64,000 bases of DNA, from assembly GCA_030789695.1 (NCBI GenBank), contig CM061142.1, positions 608,787,659 to 608,851,658 on the forward strand. Direction: 5' to 3'. The stretch comes from Scilla litardierei. Taxonomy: Eukaryota > Streptophyta > Magnoliopsida > Asparagales > Asparagaceae. The position numbers were made by a program, and so were the translations under genes. The notes under the pieces were generated by a model. That model did not search any database. It was not told where the DNA came from and saw nothing but the letters and a program-made list of their open reading frames with translations. Of this stretch, positions 33,892-45,229 are shown in pieces (the stretch's first letter is position 1; each line of letters starts with the position of its first letter).

Positions 33892-35293
33892 CTCCCGTTC
33901 ACCTCGCCGCCCAGCCCCGACGCCTGCCGGACTGCCTGGACCTCGGATCTCCGCAGTTAGTCGCTGCCCAGAGCTGCGTGACCTTCTGCATGCTAACGGC
34001 AATGAAGAGCGTAAAAAATTGTGAGTTCCTCATGCAACGCAGCAACAATATGGTTTCTCATGTGAACAGTATTAAGTTATATAAACACAGTTTATAATAT
34101 ATATAGATATAAATATAAGTTAGTGTATATATGTGTGTTAGTATGCACAGTATATTATGATGATATTATTTTCTCAACAGTCAGGGTATATATATACATT
34201 ATACTATAAATGTAAGTTAGGGTTGGTATTATCATAATTTAGTTAAATGCCTTAACTTGATGTTATAAATTTGATGACGCAGATAAATTATGTCTCTCAC
34301 CATGATCGCAGGAATACCCAAATTCGCCTCGGCCAGGCAAGTATTTTATTGTAAATGAATTGCAAACCAAAACTTCTCAACATTAACATATGCTGAAATC
34401 TGTTATTGATACACATGTGGACTTTAGAACTGAATTACATACTTTCTTTTTAGTCGTTGCTTTCGAATGAATGGACATGTAAATATAAAATCATTTGCTG
34501 AGAACAATTGCTATCTGTCTGCTAACAAAACGAACCAAATTGGATAGAGGGTATGACACAACCCTCGAAATGAACATATGTAATACCATCGAATACAGAT
34601 GGAATGAAACCATGCATCGAATACAGATGTGATGGAACCTAGTCGATTACTAGACGGACACTTAGGGTGGGGTTGGTTCATATAGTAGGGTTTGTAAGTG
34701 TGTCTTGAGCACTATACGGTTACCTCCATAACCACACCAATGGAGGCAAGCATCTTGACCATTTTCCAGGATATGGACGACAAGAAGGCGTCACGGTAAA
34801 CCCCCGATGATTGGGTGCATCAAGAACATTTTACCTACCCCAACATGGACTTGCACGAGCACAAACAAATAACTGAAAGTATTCAACTTGCAACTGTGTT
34901 TAATTCCTTTAAAAAGCATATCATATGTTAATTGTTGCAGCATACTCATATTTTAAGTTATGCACTTCGTTTACCTCATTTAAAATGTAAATATGTATTA
35001 ATTGTTGATGAACCTCATGCCTTTACTTTTAGCATGTTCTCATTTTTGGCTATGCACCTGCTCTTATATGTTCTAACATTCTTGTTTCCTTAAATTGCTA
35101 AGTTAATGCTTTCATTTGCTATAAAATCTTGCCGAGCCTTTCGCTGACATATATTTCAAATGTAAATGTGAAATATATGTTAGGTTCAGGGTCAGGCTAC
35201 GTTGAAAACCCCGCTTTTGAGGATCCCACATTGGAGGTAGACCCAGCTGATCAGAGCTACGAGGACACCAAGATCCTCCCTGCAGAAGACTAG
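33892..35293 (+). other. Possible exons of an unrecognised gene inside the PIF element
   Basis: An open stretch from ATG 33892 ends at a good donor (AAATT then gtgagt at about 34021). A 29-bp candidate exon at 34313-34341 is bordered by cgcag and gtattt. An acidic candidate last exon starts after tgttag near 35186 and ends with TAG at 35291-35293 (residues YVENPAFEDPTLEVDPADQ and onward). I do not recognise the protein, and splicing is only inferred from dinucleotides. It could be another captured gene or chance. Confidence 0.2.
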
Positions 35294-35542
35294 AATATTG
35301 ATGCAGTCTTCTTTTATTTAGCTTTATTTATTGTTGCAGGTGTGTTCATTATGTAATAAATTGTACGGCCATGCTAGGCCTTAATTTCTTTGTGTACTCT
35401 GTTTGAATGCTAGAATAAAATGGTAATTATTATTTATGTTATTTCTGATGTCATGCGCTTGCAAGGACCTGATTGCTTAACACAAAATGCTTATTGTTCT
35501 TAAGTTAAAGAAGAAAGAAAAAAGTATTTCTTCTTTGCTTTA

Positions 35543-36352
35543 AGCACATGCGGACCCGTTCACATCCTTGTACCCCGCTTTAGAGGTCGTAAAGGGGTTA
35601 CACAAAATGTGCTAGCAGCTGTGACACCAAATAAAAGATTCACATACGTAATGGCCGGGTGGGAAGGATCCGCAAATGATTTTACGGTCCTGAAAGATGC
35701 ATTGTCTTTACCCCCCCCCCCCCCTAATGGGGCTGCGAGTGTATGAAGGTAATATGCATAATTTTACATCAAAATTATATATACGTCTCTCAGAAAGCGT
35801 TGGATCATAAACTGGATTTATTTTTTCGAATGTATGTAAATATTACCTTTGTGATGCTGGATATACTACAACGCCCTGTTTCATATCTCCATACAAGGGC
35901 GTTATATACCATTTGAAGGACAATACTGTTCGGGTTCCTCGAAATCGACAAGAGCTAGTCAACCTATGCCATTCTACCTTAAGATCAAAGATCGAGTCGA
36001 TATTTGGTATCCTAAAGAACAAGTTTAAAATATTGACTGCCAAGCCTCACTATCCATTCAACACTCAAGTCGATACCGTACTAGCTTGTACTGTTATGCA
36101 TAATTACATCCAAATAGCAGATTCTCTTGACACCCCCAGCTAATTGAAGATGTTGATGGGTTTGAGAAGGATGTAGAGGGTATCGATGAGCATGATGACG
36201 ATGTTATGGATCTATCCCAACCGATGTCTGTTCGTGAACAAACCGGACAACGGGATCAATGGAAAATGCGCATGGAGCAGATTGCTTGGGATATGTGGGT
36301 GGACTTATGTAACTTAAATAATAATGTGAACGCATTAGAGCATGGGCTATGA
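35543..36352 (+). pseudogene. PIF/Harbinger transposase, C-terminal half
   Basis: It resumes with PRFRGRKGVTQNVLAAV and FTYVMAGWEGSANDFTVL, containing the second catalytic Asp of the DDE triad. A C-run (35711-35724) and other damage follow. From about 35913 comes RVPRNRQELVNLCHSTLRSK, then IESIFGILKNKFKIL with the catalytic Glu, and FNTQVDTVLACTVMHNYI. A frameshift after 36135 leads to an acidic tail ending at TGA 36350-36352. The segment before 35565 that should carry the DGTHI block is eroded (reads GPVHI). It is clearly the other half of 29174-29701. Confidence 0.8.
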
Positions 36353-36595
36353 GGGGGTCGTCTTAGACTTTGCCTAATCGGGAAGAGCATTTTAACCTTG
36401 TATCTTGCGTATTGCATTATGTTTACTATGTTGCATATGACAATTGTTGCATGCTTTGTCTTATCCATTAACTGCTTTACAATTCCGAATATTTATACCC
36501 CATGCAGTATAGGATCTGATTATTTGATGGTTAGATGTTTATATCACAAATTTTGCATGTCCAATATCATATTATTAATGTTGTAGGCATAGAAG

Positions 36596-36937
36596 GAGCA
36601 TCAAATTCAAGGCAGAGGGGTGATCCATTTCGGGACGGTAGTGATCCCATGCAACCATTTTATGAAAATGTATATGCAACCCAATGGGGAGAATCAGAAC
36701 GAAGGGTGGATCCTCGTATAAATCGACCGATGCCCAGGAGGATGCCTACTTTTCCATTCCCCATGCATGGCTTCCAAGTAGGTGGGCTTGGCATGGCTTA
36801 TCAATAATATGGCAATTTCAGCATTCAAATGCAAATGCCAATGGCAACGCCCTCGCAAAGTGGACATGGATATATGCATATGCTCCAAGGGGGAAGTCCC
36901 GACTTTTAGAAGCCCCTTGTCGTAAGGTACCTTTGCT
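36596..36937 (+). pseudogene. N-terminal part of the PIF Myb/SANT-like protein, damaged
   Basis: After an acceptor-like ttgtag there is an open frame rich in Arg, Pro, Gln and Met, typical of the low-complexity N-terminus of this class of protein. It meets TAA near 36806 and further stops before the well-preserved part that starts at ATG 36938. The first half is therefore either not translated or decayed. Confidence 0.5.
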
Positions 36938-37926
36938 ATGCCAATGCCACCAAGTGGTAATGAAAAAACTCCCGATAGTGACTCCTCTAGGAAGTCGAGC
37001 CGACGTAACGATGATGCCGATGGGTTCGTGTCAAGTCCTAGGAAAAAGTCGAAGCGATCATCCCCATCTTCCCAACACAACAAATTGTGGAAGCCCGAGC
37101 ACGATGATACACTTATTCCATACCTAGTGGAACTTGCACAGCAGTGGCTTAAAGTCGATAAGACATTTAAAGGGTCTACATTCAATGCCGCTGTAGCAGA
37201 ATTCAATAGCATTCATGGTACAACGTTCACAAGTGGAAATGAGAAAAATCACATGAAAGCTTTGAAGACATGTCTCAAAGACGTGTACGATTGCATGGAA
37301 ATGAGCGGTGCAGGATGGGATGCTGATAAGAAGATAATTGAACTGGATCCTGAAACGTACTCTACGTGGGCCGTGGTAATTACTTCTATCTTATATATAG
37401 GCTAGGTTCTAATAAATTAAATATAGATATGCATACACATGTTCATATTTGCTTTGCAAATCGTTCAGGCAAACCCTCAGAAGCGTGTGTATGTGAACCA
37501 TCCCATACCATGGTTTGATGATCTTGTTGTCATCATAGGGGATGACTTTGCAAGGGGGGATTTATCCAAGTCGGTGTATGATACCTTTGGTGGCCCATTT
37601 TCTGGTGGCGAAGGAGAGCCCGCAACTCCTGAACTGACACATAGTACTTCTCCTCCCCACTATGCCCTGCAGGACATCCCCACAAAGGCATCGACAGGTC
37701 ATTTTCCACAAGGGGGGACAAGCAATGCTACCCCACCATCGCTGGGGAAAAAGAAACAGCAGCGACGGGCCATGAGGGAAGATCCAGACGTAATGCGGGA
37801 AATAGTCACTATTGTAAAAGTGGCCGCAGATGCTATAAGGAGCGCACACTCGCACTGGACAGAAATGCTTGCACAGCGTGTGTACGAGTTTACGGAGTAT
37901 CCTCCCGACCTATTGTTGAAGTTGTT
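36938..37926 (+). pseudogene. PIF/Harbinger Myb/SANT-like DNA-binding protein, interrupted by copia element E
   Basis: Exon 1 (36938-37375) encodes a Ser/Lys-rich start and a trihelix/Myb-like domain: LWKPEHDDTLIPYLVELAQQ, FKGSTFNAAVAEFN, KNHMKALKTCLKDVYDCM, then AGWDADKKIIEL. Intron 37376-37468 has GT and AG ends and is phase 0. Exon 2 (37469 on) continues with ANPQKRVYVNHPIPWFDDL, the usual second block of these proteins, a basic linker KKKQQRRAMR near 37750, and a helical C-terminal region. At 37927 the LTR of E begins, so the natural C-terminus is at 44630-44783. In this superfamily the Myb-like protein acts with the transposase on the element ends. Confidence 0.8.
37376..37468 (+). other. 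Predicted 93-bp intron of the Myb/SANT-like gene
   Basis: It starts GTAATT after a complete GTG codon and ends TTCAG before GCA. The open frames on both sides join without change of phase, and both match neighbouring conserved blocks of the family. Confidence 0.7.
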
Positions 37927-39747
37927 TGTAGGGATCGCCTAACCCTTGCAATACTAACAACACACACTAGAGGGGGGATGAATAGTGTAATGGCAATAAA
38001 ATTGTCCAATTAAAATTTCACTTGCAAACGCGGAATTATATATGCAAGAGGAATTAAAAGGCACAATCAATCCAAACGTAAACACAAAGTTTTACCCTGG
38101 TTCCCCAAACTTGGGTACATCCAGCCACATCAAAATTCAATATAATCCCACACAGAGAAGTGAATACAAATCTCACAAGGAGATACCCCCACAAAGAGGA
38201 TTTATGCCCTACACAAGGACCCAACCAATCCTACACGAGGATCAAGACTCCCACACAGAGAATCACAAACTCTCACTCAGAGAATTAGGGTTAGCCCTAC
38301 ACTAGGACACAAGAACTCCCACAAAGAGAGTTAATTCCCACAAAGAGAATTCCCTAGTCCCACAAAGAGACAACCTCCCACAAAGAGAGTATCCTAATCC
38401 CACAAAGAGAAATAGGAAGACAAATTACACCAAGTAAAGTAAATACTCTTACATATGCCTTGAGATGCTTACACATGAATGAATGCAAGGCATGGAAGAG
38501 GATCTCCAAGTGTTGGAATATGCTTGAAAGCACTTGGATGATTTCCCTTGAGATGGACTTCAATGCATGAAGAAAGATGAGTGCTCAATAGAGGGAAAAT
38601 GAGGGAGCTTAAGAGTTGATTATTGATCTCTTGATATTTTCTATAGAGTCAAGAGTTATCAAGTGTTGTCAAGAGGTCTCAAGTGATGGAAGCACACTCA
38701 TATATATAGGAATCCTATGTCAAGCCCAAAAACCCAAAGAAACAGCCAAATGAACAAATCTGCAACGGCTAGAAACAGGGTGAAAACGACAGGAACAGTC
38801 GACTGATGATCAAAAGACAGTCGACTGATCAACGGCTAGAAAATATCCAACGGCTATAATCTGAGCCAGGACAGTCGACTGAAGAAGACAATACAGTCGA
38901 CTGACAAACAGGACAGGCACCTGTGAATCCTTCATCAGACGACTGCTGCATGGGATGGATCGAAACAGAGAGCTGCACTCTTTCTCCAATTCTTCGCACA
39001 GGCGACTGATGTTAATACTACAGTCGTTTGTCAAATAGTCAGGCGACTGTACATTATACATCAGTCGACTACTGTAAAATATGGAGAGAAGACAGAGAGA
39101 TGCAGTGATTGCACTTATGCTATACAGGCGACTGATGACCAATCTCCAGGCGACTGTAAACTGATTGACAGACGACTGTGCGTAAAGCTCAAGTTTGAGT
39201 CAATTGAAATGTTGACTTGAGCTGTGCATGTCAGGCGACTGTAGAAGGATCTACAGGCGACTGGAAATCACCCAGTCGACTGTGTTTCCTTAAGCAAGTG
39301 ACCGACGGAAAGCCAGAGACTCCAAATGAGTCTTTGGACAGAGTGAACCTATTGGGTTGGATTCTATGATAATCCTAAGGTTCACTAAGATGGTTAAATG
39401 CATATGCATGAATGAGTAAACCATCTAACAAGGCATTACATTAACCCTAGACTCAAAAGAGAGAGAAAGCAATAAAGTAAATTACATGGATTACAATGCT
39501 TCTCAAAGAGTCTAAGTCTTCAATCTTGATGCCTTGAGTGCTTTCCACCATCTCCAAGCTTTGGCACTCCTTGAGTCCAAACTATGGCCCTTCTTCACTT
39601 GATGTCCATCCTTGCACCAAGTGATTAATCTCCAAGAAAGATATCCTTGAAATAAACTAAGTGACTAAAACATGAGATTCATTAGCAACAACATAATGTT
39701 GTAATCATCATCAAAATAAGATTGGTATGAAACACCAATACTCAACA
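37927..39747 (-). repeat. 3' LTR of element E
   Basis: 1821 bp, from TGTAGGGATC to CTCAACA on the plus strand. It contains many degenerate CAGTCGACTG palindromes (about 38795-39290), a run of cccacaaagagag repeats (38310-38410) and a TATA-like catatatatagg near 38699. Confidence 0.9.
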
Positions 39748-39761
39748 ATCTCCCCCTTTTT
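39748..39761 (-). promoter_or_regulatory. Polypurine tract of element E
   Basis: The plus strand atctccccctttt is the complement of an aaaagggggagat PPT directly before the 3' LTR. Similar ctcccc tracts recur at 39814, 39980, 40005, 40020, 40056 and 40201. Confidence 0.8.
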
Positions 39762-40672
39762 GATGATGACACACATTATGTAAATCATAAAGAAATAAAG
39801 CACAATGCTAATGATCTCCCCCTACTTATATGCACCAATTACATAATGAGCTACACAATGGTAAATACTCATAATACCAATAAAAACATGGTGGCATAAA
39901 ATAGGCATGGATTACATAAACCAATTGCAAAGAATAAAAGTATGCAACAAGAATGGTTTATCTAATCCCATATATCTCTCCCTATAGAGATATCTCTCCC
40001 CATATGCATATGTAAATATCTCTCCCCCTATAGATATGATTACATAATGCATATATCTCTCCCCATTGACATCGTCAAAAAGGTGGACAACAAATATATC
40101 CCCATATGTCATCTTAACCAAGATGTGACAATATGCAAGAACGAAAGATATGTATGATACCAAATTTAAAAATTTAGTGGGTATCAATTCACTATCACAT
40201 GCTCCCCCTAGATCATAGAAATGGCCAACTATTGACTTCTAGGATCTAATACCATAATTAATGGAGCCATGGGCCAAAAGTGTATCAAAGCAATAGATAT
40301 GGAAAAATCAAGCTTCAATGATACACAAGGATATTGCCAAAAACAATGAAACATGAAACATGTTGGCAATAAACAAGAGGTTTGGTTTGAGACCCAAAAT
40401 AACCAAATGTAATTAATGATCTCAAATAACCTCCGAAATGAGAGTTAAAATATGTCTTAAAATAATTTAAACATATAATATATTAACTCCCCCATTGACA
40501 TACACATGGATCAAAAATACATGCATGTCAATAAACCCCAAGGTTCCCATTTTCATGAAAAAATAAGTTTGAAAATATTTTCAAAATCATGAAATACACA
40601 CAAACAATGTGTATGCTAAAAATAAACATTTAAGCACAATACCCATGCAATATGCATATGTGTGTGGAAAAC
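39762..40672 (-). other. Non-coding interior of element E (pol deleted)
   Basis: A+T-rich sequence without protease, integrase or RT remains. It contains a cluster of tatatctctcccc-type words and several PPT-like tracts. This compact stretch sits where about 3-4 kb of pol would be expected. Confidence 0.6.
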
Positions 40673-42737
40673 CTAAACATTAGGTAACCAACCCCAAGAT
40701 GAGTTTGATTTCCTAACGTAATCACACGAGGTGATCACATCCCTAACTAGAGAGTTGATGTAACTATCTCTCTCTTGCACACTAACTTTAGTAGGAATCC
40801 ATAATCTCAAGGATTTCCTAGGCAAGAATTTTGCCTTTGCAAGAGGAAAGGATGTGGCATGCTTAAGTGTAGAAACGAATTTCTTGGCATGCAAAGAATG
40901 AGGATTTTGCTTCTTAGCAAAAAATGAAGATTTTTCATTCTTCCTCATTGCCTCGTGATCTACATGCTTCTTGTTGGTGTTCTTGTTGTACAAGAAAGCA
41001 TGGTGATTCTTCTTAGGTGCTTTAGAAATATTTCTTGTATTTGCACCATAAGAGGAATTAGAGGTGGGTTTGGGAACCACATTGTGAATATAACCCAAAC
41101 CTCCTCTATGATTTGTCGGATATTTTTTTTCAACAAATCGTGGAGTGAATCCCTAGAATACACAAAGCTTATGAGCTTCCGGGATTCCTCTTCACATTTC
41201 AACGTAAGTTGTTGAATGTGAGCATCTAAGCTAAGGTTTTGAGAAACAAGTTTTTCATTTGTAAGGCTCAATTCCTTAACTTGAGAGAGAAGTGTGTCTC
41301 TCTCACAAGTGTCATACACAAGCCTTTCATCATGAATTACACTCGCAATATCTAGTTCATACAATCTACTCTTAGCAATCTTATATTTTGCTTTTAATCT
41401 ATTGTAAGAGTTGATGCACTTACTAGCCTTTTCGGAGACCAAGTCAAAATTGATCTTGAGCTCCTCGTATGAGATCTTTTCCTCCTCGATCTCAACAATG
41501 TCATCATCATCCTTACAAGAGCTTGATGACGACTTCTCCTCCATAGCCATGAGGCACGAATCCTCATAGGAATTGTATGCGTCAAGCCAAGCATCCAACT
41601 CTTCTTCATTTAATCTGGAGGGGATTGGTGTAGGACCATCAATGGCTACAAAGCATGCGTGAGCATCCTCCCTTGTATCCTCTTCTTCGTTACTCGAAGT
41701 GTCCTCACTCGAATCATCAAAGGTCCCGACAAGTCCCTTCTTGTGATTTTTGGACTTGGACCTCCTTTCCAATGCTTCTTCCCTTTACCCTTGTAGGTTT
41801 CTTTGTTGGGTTTGGAAGGGCATTCGGTGGACAAGTGACCTTTTCCACTGCAAGTGTAACAAGTAGGAACCTTGTTAGAAATGGAGGCAAACTTTGACAA
41901 AGACTTACCTTGCTTGCATTTTATGAATGCTTTGAATTGCTCGGTAAGCTCCTCAATTTCTTCTCCACTTGCATCTTCTTGCTCATCTTCTTCACTAGGA
42001 GCTTCTCGATGGAATTTCCTCCTCCACTTGATTGACTCTTCCTTGGCATGGAATGCAACCCCATTTTGCTTCTCTAGCTTCTCGGGCTTTGTTGGTTGAA
42101 TCTCCTTCTTGTGTTGAAGCTTTACTTCATATGCCATGACATTTCCAATGCACTCCTCAACGGTATATTTGGACGTGTCATACGACTCCAAAATTCTGTT
42201 GGCCTTTGACTCCCAACGAGATGTGAGAGAGTCAAGGATCTTCTCTACACGATCATCTTGGGAAATCGTCTTTCCGAGTCCCTCCAAAGCATTCACGATA
42301 TCGGTGAACCTTGTGAACATCTCTGAAATGCTTTCGCCTTCCTGCATCTTAAACATTTCATATTTAGATCTAAACACAGTTTGTTTAGATTTCTTTACCT
42401 TCGTTGTCCCTTCATGACAAATCTCCGAGGTGTGCCAAATATCATTTGCCGTTTTGCACATGGAGATACGGTTGAACTCATTAGCTGAGAGAGCGCAATG
42501 TAGTGCATTTATAGCTCTCGCAATGAACTTGATTGAGTCCTTCTCCGCCTTTGTCATTGAAGCCGCAGGAGTAGTGGGCTTCTCAAATGGCATCTCAGTG
42601 ATGTCCCATAGGTCTTGACCCTCCATGTAGATCATCATTCTGATCTTCCAACTTGGGTAGTTGGTTCCGTTGAAGAGCGGGGGTCGAACGGTTGAGTGAC
42701 CTTCTTCATGAGACGCGGATGAGGCGTTGAATGCCAT
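40673..42737 (-). pseudogene. SIRE-like copia gag of element E, frameshifted
   Basis: The start at 42737 reads MAFNASSASHEEGHSTVRPP, then LFNGTNYPSWKIRMMIYMEG. The capsid-like core follows (SISEMFTRFTDIVNALEGLG, VEKILDSLTSRW) and a zinc knuckle CYTCSGKGHLSTEC (C-x2-C-x4-H-x4-C, 41820-41861). A frameshift near 41765 moves the frame to an acidic Ser/Asp/Glu region (EDTSSNEEEDTREDAHACF) and a coiled-coil-like segment down to 40960. A further shift continues to about 40673 with a Lys/Ser-rich tail. The initiator is 22 bp after the PBS, as is usual. Whether gag still forms particles is doubtful. Confidence 0.85.
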
Positions 42738-42759
42738 GGTTGCAGTATGCTTTAACCTC

Positions 42760-42771
42760 GCTCTGATACCA
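42760..42771 (-). promoter_or_regulatory. Primer binding site, initiator tRNA-Met type (element E)
   Basis: TGGTATCAGAGC on the minus strand, two bases inside the 5' LTR. Confidence 0.9.
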
Positions 42772-42773
42772 AT

Positions 42774-44624
42774 TATAGGGATCGCCTAACCCTTGCAATA
42801 CTAACAACACACACTAGAGGGGGTGTGAATAGTGTAATGGCAATAAAATTGTCCAATTAAAATTTAACTTGCAAATACGGAATTATAAATGCAAGAGGAA
42901 TTAAAAGGCATAATCAATCCAAACGAAAACACAAAGTTTTACCCTGGTTCCCCAAACTTGGGTACATCCAGCCACACCAAAATTCACTATAATCCCATAC
43001 AGAGAAGTGAATACAAATCTCACAAGGTGATGAAAAGAGGATTTATGCCCTACACAAGGACCCAACCAATCCTACACGAGGATCAAGACTTCCACACAGA
43101 GAATCACTAACTCCCACTCAAAGAATTAGGGTTAGCCCTACACTAGGACACAAGAACTCCCACAAAGAGAGTTAATTCCTACAAAGAGAATTCCATAGTC
43201 CTACAAAGAGACAACCTCCCACAAAGAGAGAAACTCCCACAAAGAGAGTATCATAATCCCACAAAGAGAAATAGGAAGACAAATTACACCAAGTAAAGTA
43301 AATACTCTTACCTATGCCTTGAGATGCTTACACATGAATGAATGCAAGGCATGAAAGAGGATCTCCAAGTGTTGGAATATGCTTGAAAGCACTTGGATGA
43401 TTTCCCTTGAGATGGAATTCAATGCACGAAGAAAGATGAGTGCTCAATAGAGGGAAAATGAGGGAGCTTAAGAGTTGCTTATTGATCTCTTGAGATTTTC
43501 TATAGAGTCAAGAGTTATCAAATGTTGTCAAGAGGTCTCAAGTGATGGAAGCACACTCATATATATAGGAATCCTATATCAAGCCCAAAAACCCAAAGAA
43601 ACAGCCAAATGAAAAAATCTGCAACTGCTAGAAACAGGGTGAAAACGACAGGAACAGTCGACTGATGATCAAAAGATAGTCGACTGATCAACGGCTAGAA
43701 AATATCCAACGGCTATAATCTGAGCCAGGACAGTCGACTGAAGAAGACAATACAGTCGACTGACAAACAGGACAGGCACCTGTGAATTCTTCAGCAGACG
43801 ACTGCTGCAGGGGATGGATCGAAACAGAGAGCTGCACTCTTTCTCCAATTCTTCGCACATGCGACTGATGTTAATACTACAGTCGTCTGTCAAATAGTCA
43901 GGCGAGTGTACATTATACATCAGTCGACTACTGTAAAATATGGAGAGAAGACAGAGAGATGCAGTGATTGCACTTATGCGATACAGGCGACTGATGACCA
44001 ATCTCCAGGCGACAGTGAAAATACAGGCGACTGTAAACTGATTGACAGACGACTATGCGTAAAGCTCAAGTTTGAGTCAATTGAAATGTTGACTTGAGCT
44101 GTGCATGTCAGGCGACTGTAGAAGGATCTACAGGCGACTGGAAATCACCCAGTCGACTGTGTTTCCTTAAGTAGGCGACTGACGGAAAGCCAGAGACTCC
44201 AAATGAGTCTTTGGACAGAGTGAACCTATTGGGTTGGATTCTATGATAATCCTAAGGTTCACTAAGATGATTAAATGCATATACATGAATGAGTAAACCA
44301 TCTAATAAGGCATTACATTAACCCTAGACTCAAAAGAGAGAGAAAGCAATAAAGTAAATTACATGGATTACAATGCTTCTCAAAGAGTCTAAGTCTTCAA
44401 TCTTGATGCCTTGAGTGCTCTCCACCATCTCCAAGCTTTGGCACTCCTTGAGTCTAAACTATGGCCCTTCTTCACTTGATGTCCATCCTTGCACCAAGTG
44501 ATTAGTCTCCAAGAAAGATATCCTTGAAATAAACTGAGAGACTAAAACATGAGATTCATTAGCAACAACATAATGTTGTGATCATCATCAAAATAAGATT
44601 GGTATGAAACACCAATACTCAACA
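42774..44624 (-). repeat. 5' LTR of element E
   Basis: 1851 bp, colinear with 37927-39747. The terminal dinucleotide next to the PBS is TA instead of TG on the plus strand, a single change (42775). It has one extra copy of the gcgactgtaaa word relative to the 3' LTR. Confidence 0.9.
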
Positions 44625-44629
44625 TTGTT

Positions 44630-44783
44630 TAATGACCTCAGCATGGATGAGATGGTGGCTCGACGATTTTTGGCAGTGCCACAATCGGGTAGGAAGCTTA
44701 TTCTTGATGCGTTAGTTGATGAAATGGATAAGGACTTGCGTGATGCAGGGTATGATAAAGGATATGACAAAGGCAAGAGATGA
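44630..44783 (+). pseudogene. C-terminal part of the PIF Myb/SANT-like protein, beyond element E
   Basis: Counting the TTGTT duplication once, the frame of 37469-37926 continues directly into NDLSMDEMVARRFLAVPQ and ends at TGA 44781-44783 after a KGYDKGKR-like tail. The join restores a typical C-terminal helix, which supports the insertion model and shows the ORF was intact here before E arrived. Confidence 0.8.
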
Positions 44784-45229
44784 GGATGGGTGGGTCCGAT
44801 GGCATTTTGGTGGTTTGGTGATGGGATTTGGTTTGGTTGGGTTGGGGATGGGTTTTATGGTGGGGTGGGGTGGCGTTGGTTTTGAGTTGGGTTCGGGCAT
44901 ATTCAAAGTGGATGGTATTTTGTTATAGTTAAGGTTACCATACAAACTAAGAAGTTGTAACTATATGCATAAGAACTAGACATGATATTTTGGATTCATT
45001 TTGTTATATATTTATATCATGTAGCTCACGTATATGTTGGTGTCATATCTTCTTTGGTAGCTTCTTCATGCTAGCCATGTGTTGGTATGTGTTGCTTGTG
45101 AATGGTTTGTGAGGTATTTGCAATTCCTGGTGCTTGCTGATACAAACACAAGGAAACAAGCGAACAAAATATGAAACTTGGTGCTTCCCTAAATTTTTGG
45201 TGCTTGCTGATAAATCAGTATCATTTTTT
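44784..45229. other. Sequence 3' of the PIF coding region
   Basis: 44790-44905 is strongly G+T-rich (ggtttggttgggttggggatgg). The rest is A+T-rich. No PIF terminus with TTA was found here. Confidence 0.35.

Larger units (their letters stand above)
37927..44624 (-). mobile_element. Copia element E (SIRE-like, gag only), complete with TSD TTGTT
   Basis: TTGTT at 37922-37926 and 44625-44629 flanks two LTRs in minus orientation: 5' LTR 42774-44624 and 3' LTR 37927-39747. The PBS is at 42760-42771 and the PPT at 39748-39761. The 3.0-kb interior encodes a frameshifted gag and no protease, integrase, RT or RNase H. It belongs to the same family as fragment B. The two LTRs differ by several substitutions and indels, so it is not very recent. 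Confidence 0.9.
27028..44783 (+). mobile_element. PIF/Harbinger element, decayed, with nested Helitron and copia insertions
   Basis: It starts with GGGCATGTTTCTTTGGG at 27028 after TTA at 27025-27027. It contains the two expected genes of this superfamily: a transposase (N-terminal part 29174-29701, C-terminal part about 35543-36352) and a Myb/SANT-like protein (36596-37926 continued at 44630-44783). Insertions are the Helitron 30060-32970 and copia element E 37927-44624. No reverse-complement terminus plus TTA was found after 44783, so the right end is lost or lies further on; 44783 is only the last coding base. The superfamily call rests on both proteins. Confidence 0.8.

Noticed and set aside
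33081..33902. 234-codon Pro/Ser-rich frame and its antisense Gly/Arg-rich counterpart
   Set aside because: CT-rich low-complexity DNA, open in several frames at once, no motif; kept only as a region description.
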